Assembly: GCA_028673005.1 (NCBI GenBank)
Contig: CM054118.1
Location: 63,855,401-63,919,400 of the forward strand
Length of the DNA: 64,000 bases
Source: Tanypteryx hageni
Taxonomy: Eukaryota > Arthropoda > Insecta > Odonata > Petaluridae
Direction of reading: 5' to 3'
A program made the translations under genes and the position numbers. Under the pieces are notes generated by a model. That model saw only the letters and a program-made list of their open reading frames with translations. It had not been told where the DNA came from and ran no database searches. Positions 22,801 to 34,300 of this stretch are shown here, in pieces (position 1 is the first letter of the stretch; each line of letters starts with the position of its first letter).

Positions 22801-25800
22801 CACAATTTTCCTGCAGAAATTTCAAGTTTTACTGATTGTTGCCAATATGTGCTGTTTTTATTTATTTCATAAAATCCTCACATTAACTTTAAATGTGGGT
22901 TTATAACACTAACCTGTGTCATTTTTAATTATGTAATCCATATAAAAGTGTTTGATTTTTCAGAGCATCAATACGCAACCAAGCACCCTCGGCACCAAGC
23001 CTCATAGTTAGCATTGCAAATGAGCGAGCCAGCTCTCAGCCAACTGAAAGCTTGATAAGAATAAGGGGGAGACCAGGTGGGGTAAGAGTAAATGGTGTTT
23101 GGAATAGGCAACAGTCAGCAGCATTTGGGTGAGTGAACAAGTGATCCTGTTAGTTGTGTAGATAACTAAATTTTTTATTCGAAATTGAAAATAAAAACTG
23201 GAAAATTCATTAATATATATCTTCAGTTGAAATGCCGTATTTTTTCGATTATAAGATGCCACCAACTGTAAGATGCACCCTTGATTTAGTAATTGCTTTT
23301 CAAAAAAATAATACTGCAGATGCCATCAAATGTAAAACGTACCCCGATTTCAAAGACCTTAAAAAGTGAAAAAAGTGCATCTTAGAGTCACAAATATATG
23401 GTACTATGAAAATTTAATGTATCATTACTTGATGTGAGTTGAAGAAGGCTTAATCACAATTTTCATCAAGATAAAAAGTTGACCAATTTTTCACAAAAAT
23501 AATTTTAATGAAATCTTTCTTCAGACAAAAGTGAGGTTCTCTACAATTGAAGTTTTGAATAAAACACAGGAATAAGCATCTTAAGTATGAGTAGTTGACT
23601 TGATGATCTGGAAAATTCCTATTTGGAAATTTGATATTTTCCTACATTCATGCATCGTATATAAAGCCACATAGTTTTATTCTTTGATATCAATTGCGAT
23701 ATGTAATTACCTTTTACATACTAACCTCTTAATCAGTGACGTAACTACAAAATCTGGATCCCCGGAAAATTTTGAACAGGCTCCTTTAAACAACCATTCT
23801 ACAAATCATTCTACATTCACTCCGAAAATGTTGATCTAAATGAAAATATGTGCTATTCAATATAACTATATAGTTTCATTTACAAGTCATTAAACATTTT
23901 GAATTGTATAAGTCAGGTGTTTTCCTAATTTTATTGTTTTCTTTTAATTTTCATTTTCTTGTCTTTTTTGAAGCTATGCTATGTGCTATTTGTACTTAAA
24001 TTATCCTTCTCCATTCTAAAAAAAGAAAAATTATCAATATGGTTGCAAGGCATCTTAATACGTAAATAATCAACTAAATTTTATCTTAATTCTGAATTTC
24101 CCAATTTCCCGTTTTTTTTTATTTTGACATTTTTATACATTCTTTACAAAAAGTAAACAAATAGGAAAAGTATATTCCATAAATGGAGTACATAGAGATT
24201 TCAAAGGTGTTCTTTATGTGAAATGCATATAAAATGGTATGGAAAGAATCAATTCACACTGTTGTAAATCACGAAATTACACCAGTGTGAATTGATACTT
24301 TAGTTGAGTAGTTGCAGCAAGATTATTCTTGAAAACACGCAGGTATTATTTCGTGAATCGGCTTTATTTAAACTACCACGGAATTATTCGAGTTTCCCCT
24401 ATAAATATATAATAATATAAATCTTGTCATTCCTTGAATGGCTTTACCACAGAGTTGTCCATATTAATGATGTTAATTTAGATTAAACCCATTTCTTATA
24501 TGTAACATATTGAAATAGGAATATGCATGTGCATATGTAACAGTAATATGAACATTGACAAGTAAGAGGCAGAAAACAAGGCATGCTAACTGAAATATAG
24601 ATCTAATGTACACTCATAAGTACATTTTTTATTTTATAATTAAAATTATAAACTCATAATTTTAATATCTTTAAAAGAAATTTATTATAGTGATAAACTT
24701 TAGAAATATTCAAATTAAAAATTTTATTTACTTACCATTGTTTCTTAGAAGTCAAAAAATTATGCTTCCCTACAGTCTGTACTATTGTATTGTAATCTAT
24801 TTTGAGTACATTCCCAATAGTTTTACACTTTTAAAAACATTCTGATTAAAAATATTTATTTAGGTATGGTTGCTTAGTCTCCAAGTATATACACATTTGA
24901 ACACCTAAAAAATTCATAGATATATAGAAATAACCAAAATGAAAATAATAATATGATTTAACTTCGTATATACTGATTGCAAGAATGAATTTAATAATAC
25001 ATAGTGTTATAAATTTCACAGAAGCATATAAATAATTTCACTTTCGTTTTAAAAAACTTTTCAATGTCAGTTTTTTTATTTTTTCCATTTCACATGCTGC
25101 AGCACGTTCCACCTCATGTAGAAGCTTTAAATTATTGACACTTTTTTTGATAATATAAAGCACCTCTCTAATACTGAAATTGCAGCATTAATTTCACTAT
25201 TTTTAGGTCTAACCAGTTCAACTGCTTCATCATCACTCTCTCCATCACTTTCAGGTTCTGAATGGAAAACATACATTTCACCTGTAATATCTGAAGTGAC
25301 AAGGTTAGAGTCTACATTCATGGAATCCTCAAAAGACACACCATCAATATTACAATATTTAGATATTTCAGTCCATTCCCTGCTGCTTTCCTGCTCACTT
25401 TCTTCTCCTATATTCACCGGACAACTATTTGATTTAAATCCAGCCCTTTGAAAACATTTTGCAATTGCCGAGGGTTTCAGATTTTCCCAAATAATACACA
25501 TGTATCATAGATTTTAATTTCGAATCATTACGAATTTTGCTTAATAGAGGTTCATTTTAAGTAGAATGGATGCAATTTTTACTTCCTAAACGAGAGGTTT
25601 CGTAGTTATCGGAGGTTCATAATATAGAGGTTACCTATATAATTAAGCCACTAAAATTGTTTGGATTGATGCTTTAATTTGTTATACAGAGTTTTTCGTT
25701 CTAAAGGAGTTTTTGTCAAAATCTATCATGAAGGGGATGCTGGTGGTGTAGTGGTTAGGGCGCTGACTGCTACTTGTCTGCTGCTTGAAAAGGCAGCGGG

Positions 25801-28800
25801 CACAAATCCTGCGCAAGTAGGATTTTTTCTAAGGTCATCCACCCCGTTTGTGCAGTTCTGCGTTCTGTCCTTCGGAAGGGACGTTAAGCAGTTGGCCCCT
25901 TTGGTACTTTTCATAAAGAGTAGACTAACGCAGGCACTTGGTTTCCTGCTTCCCTTCACTGTGTACATATGTCCAGTAGATGACAGTGCAAAATGACCAT
26001 AGCCATCGACGCACTTAAAAAATCGATTACTACTACATCTACCATGGAAAAATCATCCCTCAGCTTAAATGCGAGTCTGCGAAAAAATTTGGGGTTAGGG
26101 TTAAGTCTCGTAGTCACCTGTAGATGGCAGCACATCTCTCATTCCCGTCGCGTTCAAATGATAGTACTATACTTTTCGTAAAGTAAATATTTGACCTACG
26201 ATGAGTATTAATGAATAAATAATAAAGCTAGAAGATTGAATTTAACAGTACCTGTGTTTTATTACAATTGTTACCTGTTCTTTCGTTTCTCAGGGCTATG
26301 CATATGTATCATTAAGAATAGTTTACAGTTTGTATTATTTTTCATTGGCCATTAAAAGAAGTTCCTGTTAGTTTTACTTGGCTATTGTAGTTATTGATAT
26401 AGCCATTATAATATTTGTATGCATTTTAAAAACTCATTCATGGAATCTATTAAAATTGCATACATTGAATATGCAGACGATTACGTAAAATGCGATGCTA
26501 GCTTTTGATGCTCAACTGTTAGAATTTCGGTAAAACTTTACATGGAATGTGTATAATTATAAAAATGCAATTTCTTAAGGCGATGTAAATGCTAATTTCA
26601 TTGGAAATAGACTTGGATTAAAAATTATCTTGGCGAGGTCGCTATTGCTTTATTTGACCTTTTGTGAAAATGAAGATGAATGAAATTCTCATCACTGATA
26701 ATGAATGTGAAACATTATTCAACAATGCAAATTTATTAATTGGAGTTATATTTCAAAATGTCAACAACTAAACCATTTCCCACTCTTTTCTTTGATCTCA
26801 AATAATGTATTCTAGGCCATGCCTGCCACACTTCAGCATAAAATATACGAAATTTAATTTTTTGTCAAAAAATTAGAGAAATTTTTGGGAGGTCGGCTTA
26901 AATCCGGGGCAGATACAATACTTCTTCCACCATATAATTTGTCAACTAATCAACATAATTGACAGCAAGTATAATAAAAAAGTCCCAAGTATGAATTGTG
27001 TGTACAGTATGTACTTTAAAATTGTCATCAAGATATTTGTAAAACTAAAAAGCAAAAATAAAATAAAAAATCTTTTAAAATATAAACTTCTCAAATGCAC
27101 TGAAAAGCATAATATGAATTTGTGTACACCTAAGCAAATTGATTGGTTAGTTAATCTCTAAAATTTGTAGTCAGGGAGAGTTCTTTTAACAACCATTAAG
27201 TATTTTGTATCTGGTTAGTGTTTCCAGAAAAGTTGTATGGTGCTCAGCAAAGGTTATTGGAGAATCTAGCTGCACAAAAAAACTTTTCTGGAAACACTAA
27301 CTGGAATGGAAATCCCTTATGGTTGTTAAATGGGTCCTCCCTGATTACAAATTTGGAGATAAACTAACCAATCGATATGTTAGGTGTACACAAATTTATT
27401 TTACACTTTTTAGTGCATTTGTAAAGTTTATATTTTAAATAATTATTTTATTTCATGAGTCGTTTTCAATTAAAACTAGCTCATTTTTACATAAAAGAAA
27501 CAATAATAACGCAGATGGTTCGTAGCATTGTTTTGTTAAGACATATATGATGAACGGTATGTGTTTGTTCATTGTTCTCATAGTGCTTACATAAATCTAG
27601 TTTATCTCTAGTGATATAACCTTTCTCGGGTTCTTACTCGCACCACCAATAAAATGTGAACTATAAACTCCAGCATATTATTTGATGTAGATGACCGCCA
27701 TTTTGAATCAGCTGTTCAACTGACCACCATTTATTTAGTAGACGTTATTTAGAAGATTTGTAAAATGATAATTTTATACAAGAATAACTAAGATTTATAC
27801 ATTTTTGTTTTAATACATGAAATAATTTTTCAAAAGATAACAACATAACGGTCTATAGAAAATTACAAAAAGGGACAAAGGAAAATTTAAAAACATTCAA
27901 GAATGGTATTTTTCTACATTGCAATTTAAAAACCAAGAAATCCCTCGCCTTCTGCATCAGTCTCATAAAAATTGTCAAATTCATCCTCTGGATCAGATAT
28001 TACGATAATGTCAATTAATGAAGAGCAGGGCTAAGGTTTGTTTCCATTTCTGCTTTCTAGATCTTTTTCACGATCGTAGAGATGTCATGGAGAGATCGTG
28101 TTAAACCTAATGACCAGTCATGTTAGTCGAAAATCGTGTTAAACTGAAATGGTGATGGTGGAATTCATGTTAGTTGGGGACTGGGTGTATTGTGCATGCG
28201 GGAGAGAGGGGAATTTTGCATTAATAGCTTTGCTAAATTTTGTAAGTATGGTTATTTGATTATGTAGTTTCTCATTTTAATGCATTTTTTATTTTACAAA
28301 GAATATTTGTCTTCCTGTTTTAAAACCAAGAAAAAATAAATACATTAAATTTCATATCTCATCATTTTTTACAGGCATTTACTCTAGTTAATATTATAAA
28401 ATAAATATAGTGATATTAACAAAAAGTTGCCATTAACCCAAATGCTACCATATGCCCTTTTTGTGATGCGAATAACTGGTGTAGATCATCTTAGCAATTT
28501 AGAAGTTTTATTTCATGTAAATAGCTTTGTGTTTTTTCTATTACCTTAAAGGATTGGCAAACATGCTGTTAATCTTATTCTTAAAATACTCATTCATTAA
28601 ACTCAAATTTTTATTTCCCCTCTTCTTAATCATAACACAAAAGAAACATCTTTTCTCATGTTCTACTCCAATTGGTGAAAATTTTCTAGGTGTATTTTAA
28701 TGCCCTTCTAATTTATAATTTCACTCTTTTTAATGTCAGACCGCTCATTTTTTGTTTAATTTTACATTTGTTTAAAATATCCTATATCTTGGACTTGATA

Positions 28801-29236
28801 AAAATTCTGTTACTTTAGACGGGTACCTGGACAAGATTATCAGCTGGCGAATACTTTGCCATACCACACTGGAGCTCTGGATCCGGAGATTCAGATGGTG
28901 ATAGCTGATATCCAAGGCAAGAGGGAGTCAAATAACTTTGAAGCCATGAACAATAGCATAAGGAGAGGTCTTGGTGCAGTCGGAGGTCGTGGTGCAGTCA
29001 GGGGTCGTGGTGCAGGCAGGGGTCGTGGTGCAGGCAGGGGTCGTGGTGCAGGCAGGGGTCGTGGTGCAGGCAGGGGTCGTGGTGCAGTCAGGGGTTTTGG
29101 TGTTGGAAGGCTCCAACGTTCTGGAAGGACTCAGTTGCCTAGAAGGCAAGATGTTGACTTTGGGAGGTTGAACTCTGGCCTTCCATTAGGAATAACATTT
29201 AATACATTGAATGAAAGATTTGGAGGGAGGAGATAA
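16875..29236 (+). CDS. UAP56-interacting-factor-like mRNA export adaptor, 7 exons, 384 aa
   Basis: Exons: 16875-16908, 16995-17161, 17613-17699, 17865-17972, 19711-19886, 22964-23128, 28819-29236. All introns are GT-AG (86 bp to 5.7 kb), and the joined 1,155 nt read through without a stop to TAA. Residues 8-19 (SMSLDEIIKLKR) match the UAP56-binding motif of export adaptors (ALYREF, UIF/FYTTD1), which recruit the DEAD-box helicase UAP56 to mRNA in the nucleus. The middle is basic and Arg-rich. Residues 296-343 are GR repeats (GRGAGR), a likely RNA-binding and methylation-prone tract. The end, GITFNTLNERFGGRR, matches the C-terminal (T)LNERFG motif of UIF. No RRM is present, which argues against ALYREF. 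AATAAA occurs at 29519-29524. Function is inferred from the two end motifs and composition; identity as a UIF orthologue is likely but unproven. Confidence 0.85.
18739..19030. mobile_element. MITE with ~35-bp terminal inverted repeats, copy 1
   Basis: Left end tgagtgacgagaaatggaac... continuing to ...gtggagtttgct is mirrored at the right end (agcaaactccac...gttccatttctcgttactca) with one or two mismatches. Internal sequence includes 'gtgttgggtgcc' shared with copy 2. No transposase. Confidence 0.75.
19178..19480. mobile_element. MITE, diverged copy 2, opposite orientation
   Basis: The ends 'tgagtcatgagaaatggaacta' and 'tagttctatttctcgccactta' are inverted relatives of the copy 1 termini. The internal 'gggtgccgcagacacccagcaca' is the inverted counterpart of copy 1's 'tgttgggtgcctacggcgccc'. 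So the same family sits about 150 bp away, inverted. Confidence 0.65.
19915..20560. repeat. pogo-like terminus and ~80-bp degenerate repeats in intron 5
   Basis: Starts 'ta-cagtaaactctcgataattc', a pogo/Tigger-like terminus after a TA. Then a phrase like 'aaaacctta...gatagcatttctttaaattacattcaaaatac' recurs about four times at roughly 70-90 bp to about 20250. No opposite terminus was found. Confidence 0.4.
21400..21985 (-). pseudogene. Tigger/pogo transposase DNA-binding-domain remnant
   Basis: On the minus strand, with frame changes, 21790-21580 reads like WRKRVKKLKETRKEKQSL...PKWPRLEEKVKKWILKQRKLGITVSIKT, the second CENP-B-type helix-turn-helix of Tigger transposases. A long plus-strand open frame over the same bases (21525-21986, 153 aa) is its shadow. 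Only this segment survives, inside intron 5 of the UIF-like gene. Confidence 0.5.
23233..23402. mobile_element. Short pogo-like MITE or fragment
   Basis: 'tgccgtattttttcgattataagatgc' at the left and '...gtgcatcttagagtcacaaatatatggta' at the right form imperfect inverted ends about 170 bp apart, as in pogo-type MITEs with 'ttataagacgc' ends. Confidence 0.4.
24150..24250 (+). repeat. Interspersed repeat shared with 45075-45180
   Basis: About 100 bases including 'gtatattccataaatggagta', 'gatttcaaaggtgttctt' and 'ggtatggaaaga' match the reverse complement of 45075-45180 at roughly 80% by eye. The family is unknown. Confidence 0.6.
24248..24296. repeat. 14-bp perfect inverted repeat (hairpin)
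   Basis: atcaattcacactg at 24248-24261 is perfectly complementary to cagtgtgaattgat at 24283-24296, with a 21-base loop that is itself partly palindromic. It could be a tiny MITE, or the end of the adjacent repeat. Confidence 0.8.
25127..25501 (-). pseudogene. Tigger transposase C-terminal region
   Basis: The 124-aa frame reads IWENLKPSAIAKCFQRAGF near its start, then an acidic DSNLVTSDITGEMYVFHSEPESDGESDDEAVE, then INAAISVLERCFI. This is the post-catalytic 'W..V....I..CF.KAGF', acidic linker and C-terminal helix pattern of Tigger-type transposases. The DDE core is absent upstream. At 25545-25625 the phrase 'cggaggttcataatatagaggtt' resembles a Tigger end. Confidence 0.6.
25733..26024 (+). 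mobile_element. tRNA-derived SINE
   Basis: Starts ggggatgctggtggtgtagtggttaggg with a good box A (tggtgtagtggttaggg) and a degenerate box B (gcgggcacaaatcctgc) about 40 bases on. The body contains 'ccttcggaagggacgttaag', a phrase I have seen in arthropod SINEs, and ends near 'cgcacttaaaaaatc'. The open frames on both strands across it are artefacts. Confidence 0.65.
27061..27453. mobile_element. ~390-bp fold-back element
   Basis: Two arms of nearly 190 bp are inverted copies around a centre at about 27257. Matching pairs include aaatttgtgtacacct/aggtgtacacaaattta, ttgattggttagtt/aactaaccaatcgat and gttagtgtttccagaaaag/cttttctggaaacactaac. No coding capacity. The transcript of the host intron could form a very long hairpin. 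Confidence 0.85.
27925..28010 (-). pseudogene. Tigger transposase acidic C-terminal tail (fragment)
   Basis: The minus strand reads ...DPEDEFDNFYETDAEGEGFLGF, the acidic FDxFxxxD...GF tail typical of Tigger-type transposases (compare the 6.3-kb relic, SQEEFDELFASDEEDVEFHGF). Nothing else of the gene was found nearby. Confidence 0.4.
28967..29110 (+). repeat. 18-bp coding minisatellite (eight units)
   Basis: Eight 18-bp units (type ggtcgtggtgcaggcagg) lie in frame in the last exon and encode GRGAGR-like hexapeptides (residues 296-343). Units 4-6 are identical, suggesting recent expansion; the outer units have diverged. Confidence 0.95.
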
Positions 29237-29627
29237 TGATGTTGAGCTATTGAGTAGCTTCTGTTTTCAAAGTTGTGTCGCATGTAATACAACTGATGTT
29301 TTTGTGTACAAAAATTTTTGGAAAATTTCCAAAAAAGTATTTCCTCCATTACTTTTTATGGTATAACGAACTAACTAGGACAGTTACGTTGTCATAGTGA
29401 TCTTAAATGGAAAATGAGGAATTGAAAGTTGTTAGATTAAATTTTTGTAATTAACAAGTTTAATATAATATAAACAATTTTGTAAAAGTAACTGGTTATT
29501 TTTTTTAAGTAGCTTTAAAATAAAAAAAGCCTTTGTTTCTCATGGAAAATTTTCCACATGATTTTTACATTCATCAATGAAGTTTGAGAATTTAACATTC
29601 TGAACAAGAAAAACAAGGTGTTTTGTA

Positions 29628-29947
29628 CAAGGAGCGGCTAAAAAGTTCTCCGCCTAAGTAAGAAGAGAATAGGTTAGGTAAGTGTCGCTTATATACATTA
29701 TAACTCGCAGTTCATGATACTTCTCTCAGCTTTTTTAGGCTTTTTCCACATAGTCTACCCCAATGTTGATACACTTGAATATTTTCCTCTGCTGTGGCTG
29801 AGGAAGGACGTCCACTGTGGTGTTCCTCCTCCAATCTCTCTCTTTCCCTTTTGAAATCCCCTACCCATTTTTTTCAGTGTACATAAGCAACATTTCCCTC
29901 CTTTATTCCCTTCCTACTTAGGCCGAGAACTTTTCAGCCACCACTTG
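29628..29947 (-). mobile_element. mariner-type non-autonomous element with TA duplication
   Basis: The ends caaggagcggctaaaaagttctc and gagaacttttcagccaccacttg are inverted repeats of roughly 33 bp, flanked by TA at 29626-29627 and 29948-29949. The minus strand keeps a remnant resembling the C-terminus of mariner transposases (KCINIGVDYVEKA-like, 29740-29780). It is a 320-bp internal-deletion derivative. Confidence 0.75.
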
Positions 29948-29949
29948 TA

Positions 29950-31334
29950 TATGCAGATACCATCTGCATGCTAAATTTTTACATCTATTACTGTCGTTAT
30001 TCATTTTTTTCGATTGTAATTAAACGTCCAACATTGGCTGAAAGTATCAAAAAAGTTGAGTTATTGTCCTATAGTATTTTTGTAAATAAATACAAATAAA
30101 GGAACAGTTTTGGTAAAGTTAATGTTCACAAATATATATTGCATATGTTTGATGTTATTATTTCATACATACTGATTTCACCTTTTATGACAAGGTATAT
30201 GTTAATTTAAGAAAAATATTTCCTCTCTGGTGTCTCTAACTGTGACTACTAATTGCTGTGGTGTAGAGGAATATTTGTCTGGTTTTTGACTACACATGCA
30301 TATGTTATCAATGTGTTTGTGTGTGGAAATTTACTGTTTGATTTTACCAAACTTTTATTTTAGCTGAGGGGCAGTGGATATATAAATGTTTTACAACAGA
30401 TTGAATTTTAAGTTTTAATACTAATTCTCAACTCAGTAATTTCTAACTCAGTTGAAAGACACTTGTCTGTTAGATTGTGAAGTGTTATTTTTTTCATTTC
30501 CCTCGAGGGAAGTGATATAAATGTCAGTTTTGTAGTCCCCTGATTCTAAGCTTTGGAAAAAATTGGAAAATTTTCCCATGAAATGGTAGTTTTAAAAAAA
30601 ATTCTGATAAAATTAAGAACTGTAGTATTCAGATTCAAAGCATTCGGGAAAATTAGAAAAAATTTTCATGGTTAGTTTGTTCATTTTTCAGAATTTTTCT
30701 CCTAGTTTGGTTTTATAATTATTATAAATTGAAGTAGATAACATCTACATCTCATATGCAATGGAAATTTTACTTTATCGGAAACGGCTTATTTTAAAAG
30801 TTTGTAACCAAACAACCATGCTCAATTCCTCTGTCCCTAAAACCTATAGTTTGATTATTTTCATGTATTTAGTCATTATTGGTTGCTTTTGAGTCGCACA
30901 GTGAATTTATGTTAAGCTGGAAAAGTACTTATTGGTCAACTGCATTACATTCTTATACTTATTTTTTCATTCTAGAAGTGCAATGAAATTGTATTTGGTG
31001 TTATTCAATGTCTGATTGATTTAGAAGTTATTTTTTGTATTTGCTAATATAATAATTGCAGAAGGACATGTAATTTATAGCCTTTTTCTTATTTCTAAAA
31101 TTATTGCTATTGGTGCCCTAACAAGAAACTAGGGAATTTTTCAAAGAAAAAACTTACAATGAATTGTTAATGGAGTACATGAATGAGAACTACATTTTTT
31201 AGTTGCTGTCCTCCAGCCATATATATTCTTGTTTGCATAGAATTATTAGTACTTTCCATATGTATTTATGATGTGATGTTTTTAATGTATTCTGGGCATC
31301 AAGAACTAAAAAAACACGCACTTTGAGGATAAAA
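29950..31334. other. AT-rich intergenic region, no gene seen
   Basis: No coding or transposon homology recognised in about 1.4 kb. Confidence 0.4.
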
Positions 31335-31479
31335 AAATAAGTACCTTTGGTATCTTCAATAGCCATAACAAGGTTATGAAAAACCGGGTGTGCATTTTGG
31401 CTACAATGCAGCTGAAATGCACATCAGCTTTTTTTGTAATCTTGTTACAGCTATTGGAGATACCAAAGGTACTTATTTT
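31335..31479. mobile_element. 145-bp hairpin repeat
   Basis: aaaataagtacctttggtat at the left is mirrored by ataccaaaggtacttatttt at the right, and inner segments (atagc...aacaag, tgtgcattt/aaatgcaca) also pair. The whole forms an imperfect hairpin with arms of about 60 bp. Likely a MITE. Confidence 0.8.
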
Positions 31480-31728
31480 GTTGATGTTTTATTCCCATGT
31501 GCTTATTTTTTAAAGTTTTTGCTAGCAATAAGACAAACCCAATTATTCCCTCTTGAATCAAGAACATTGTACAGAATGTCAGGAATTGATTTGGTATTGT
31601 CTTATGAAGGCATACCTCTTGTTGGATTTTAATATAAATATAATTGAATGCAATTTTATTATTGTTTATTAGTGTTAAAAAATGGTTGCTCACAGTTTTT
31701 CTCATGCATGTGCTCTTATACTGACATA

Positions 31729-31800
31729 CAGTGGGTCCCTGGTATTTGCGGATTTGGTATTTGCCATTTCACTTATTCATCATTCATGAATTAGGAACAA
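31729..31800 (+). mobile_element. Tigger-like 5' terminus
   Basis: 'ta' followed by cagtgggtccctggtatttgcggat matches the layout of Tigger ends (CAG...CCCTG...GCGGA). No partner terminus was found before 32.2 kb. At 32215-32228 'ttaaccctttcac' also resembles a piggyBac terminus, likewise single. Confidence 0.4.
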
Positions 31801-32860
31801 TGTTTTGGTCGCATATTCGTCACTTGGACCACTTGGTGTGGTGGAGTAGGAAGTCGACACACATGCTACTTGTTCATCAGTGACTGCCTCATTAAACTCA
31901 TTTTATTTTATGGCCTACATTGTTTATTTTTTACTATTGATAATGAGTATACTATGTTGGTAATACTTTTTTACTTGTTGTAACTAGTGTAAGGAAGTGA
32001 GCTAATACACCATCTTATGCGTGTTATAATGCACCAGCATCACGTGTTTTGTTTTGGAATTGTGCCGTGAACATCGTATCTGAGATTCTCACGAGTTTTA
32101 TCCAGCAACTTTATTCTTGTCATCATGTTTTTCATTTGTATTTATGTAATTTGAAGTTATTTTCATTTATATTAAGATTAGGCAATGTTCAGTGTATGTA
32201 CTGACCTGTATATTAACCCTTTCACAACCAGAATACCTGTAAACGGACTTGTTTTTTTTAGTTTGGATGTCATAGGGTACAGTGACAATGACTTAAAGTT
32301 GATCTCCATTATTGCCTGAAATCTTATGAGAGAAAATTCTCCTTTTTTCATCACATGAGTGATTTTAGTGGCGAATTGAAGCATAATGTAATGTAAATCA
32401 TAGAATGTATTTTTATGGGGAACAATTCCCTAGTATTCACAGCCATTTTCTGTTACGTAATCTCTGCAAATAATGGGGACAAATGTTCCCTCTTAAGCTG
32501 TGTGCATTTACACGGTCAGCAAGGTCAGTGCACACGGGCAAAACTTGTGCGCACAAATATTTGTAGAATTATAGATTATTGTGAAAGAAAAAAGCGCATG
32601 CTACTATACGACATTGCAGACTAGTCTTAAAATCGCAGTATATGCCGACTCTGCACCATCCCCACCCCATCTTAATTTGTAATTTTATTATACCCTGATG
32701 CATTTTTCGACTGTCGAGGAAAAAAATGGTGCCACAGAAAAGTGGTGCACAATTATCTGAAATTTCCGAAAAAGTTGCACATGGCAAATTTCTTGCGCAA
32801 ATGCCTAATGAAAAATTAGAGGGAACATTGATGGGGACTACACAGTTTATATGTATGAGT

Positions 32861-33160
32861 TTTTGATGCTTGCATACTGCAAGCACTTAAAAACTCACCA
32901 TACACCAAGATCTAAACTCGTAAATAAGCCAATGCGACTGCTTTTGAATTACCAGAGCCCATACAAATAAGACAATAGATTACATTTTCCATGAAATTAA
33001 GGCATCTATCCGGAATTTCTAAATTCTCGGGCAATCGGCTCTCGTCAAAGTTTTTGAATTTAAAGTTTCCTGGATAAGATCGCCATTTCAGCAATAACTA
33101 TAATCAATATTAAGACAATAATAGCCTATATGTTACACTAAAATTTATGTAAAAATTAGG
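32861..33160 (-). repeat. Third copy of the 1.3/3.6-kb arm repeat
   Basis: Starts with the same palindrome (tgcttgcatactgcaagca, 32868-32886) and 'tcaccatacaccaagatcta', then has 'gcaatcggctctcg', 'agatcgccatttcagcaata' and a 60-aa frame (33094-32912) with RSYPGNFKFKNFDESRLPENLEIPDRCLNF. This shows the arm sequence is a dispersed family and not only a local inversion. Confidence 0.8.
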
Positions 33161-33169
33161 ATGTGCTGT

Positions 33170-34200
33170 GTGGATATTCCCCATCTACACCACTTCAATA
33201 TATTATCTATATCAACATTATAAATAAGCTCCCCAAGGTAAATAAAGTGCAATCCAAATTAATTAAAAAATTCAGATCGTAATTGTAAATTTGATGAATT
33301 TATTTTAGGAAATATAGTAGTATAAGTTTTGATCAGTTTAAATCTGAATCTGTGAATTTACTTGAACATCTACCAGTGTATGTATGGATTTTATTAATTT
33401 GTTTTGTTGTCTGTTTTATTCTGGATTTGAATTTTATGAATTAAGAGTTGGCAAACTAATATTTTAGATACGTATCCAGTACTCAGAAAAGAAATGGCTC
33501 AGTTATATTGAGGAGCTGCACGTTCAAAGAAAAATGTGATCATTCTATTGTGAATAGTACTATTGTAATCTAGGTTACATTACATTTTACACTAATTGCT
33601 TCCATGTTTAAACCTCGTTATGCATGCAGAGTGCTTGCACCATCTATCAGAAGTTCCGATTCCATAAAAATGAGGAATTAAGCATTGTTTGTTACATAAC
33701 TTTTGATTTACATGTTATGTTTTTAAATATCGATCGATGATTACGATTGCTTTTTTATAATTCAATGTTGATATTAATTCTGTATGTTATCTTTATTTCA
33801 TTGAATAATTAAGATTTATTTAGTTTCTGTTTGCTTTTTGGGTGCCGTGATGGTGCCAATTTTTTCACGTTTACCGACTAAACATTAAAGTAAAATATAT
33901 GTTGTGCTTATTATCCGGATGTATTTTGAGGAAGTTGTTAAAATGCTTTTTGCTTTCACTCGACTTATGAAATGACCGCAAGTAATGATATTTATTTTTA
34001 GAGATTATAGTAGAGTTGTTTGGCAATAACAGCATTTATACATCCAGCTGATGTTCTGTTATCTTTAACTTTATTGTAGGCCTGCATTACCAGGCGAGTG
34101 CTATCTTACATTTGTGTAACAAATCAAACCTTTATATGAGGGAAAGGTGACTATGGTGAAAAATTGAAATTTACAATTAAAAAATTTTTAAATTCATCTA
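33170..34200. other. AT-rich intergenic region, no gene seen
   Basis: No homology recognised. 'gtgcttgcac' at 33631-33640 is a partial match to the palindrome at the arm-repeat edges. Confidence 0.35.
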
Positions 34201-34252
34201 CTGATGATGAGAGCTTTGCTCTTGAAATGCATATGTTACTGTAAAGGTACGT

Positions 34253-34300
34253 AATTGGGAAATGTGTACATTTACCAGTAAATGTACACATTTCCCAATT
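34253..34300. repeat. Perfect 22-bp palindrome at the element's left end
   Basis: aattgggaaatgtgtacattta (34253-34274; arm of 22 bases) is exactly complementary to 34279-34300, with a 4-base ccag centre. It is the best-preserved of the palindromic units at both ends of the Ginger-like element. Confidence 0.95.

Larger units (their letters stand above)
19887..22963 (+). other. Intron 5 of the UIF-like gene
   Basis: 3.1 kb, AT-rich, GTGAGA donor and TTTTTCAG acceptor. Apart from the pogo-like relics at 19915 and 21400 and a 'ttttttgggctataagatc' phrase at 21024, no features are recognised. Confidence 0.7.
23129..28818 (+). other. Intron 6 of the UIF-like gene (5.7 kb) hosting several elements
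   Basis: GTGAGT donor and TTTAG acceptor. It holds a pogo-like MITE (23233), a repeat shared with 45 kb (24150), a hairpin (24248), a Tigger C-terminal relic (25127), a SINE (25733), a ~390-bp fold-back (27061) and a second Tigger tail (27925). At 23745 'cagtgacgtaactacaaa' resembles a hAT terminus without a partner. Confidence 0.7.

Noticed and set aside
25679..25996. 105-aa plus-strand and 80-aa minus-strand frames
   Set aside because: Both lie across a tRNA-derived SINE and have no protein-like conservation.
28967..29110. CRISPR-like regular repeat
   Set aside because: Units are contiguous without spacers, coding and in frame, in a spliced eukaryotic gene.
28928..29149. Antisense frame of TTPACTTPACTTP repeats
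   Set aside because: Shadow of the 18-bp coding minisatellite in the last exon of the UIF-like gene.
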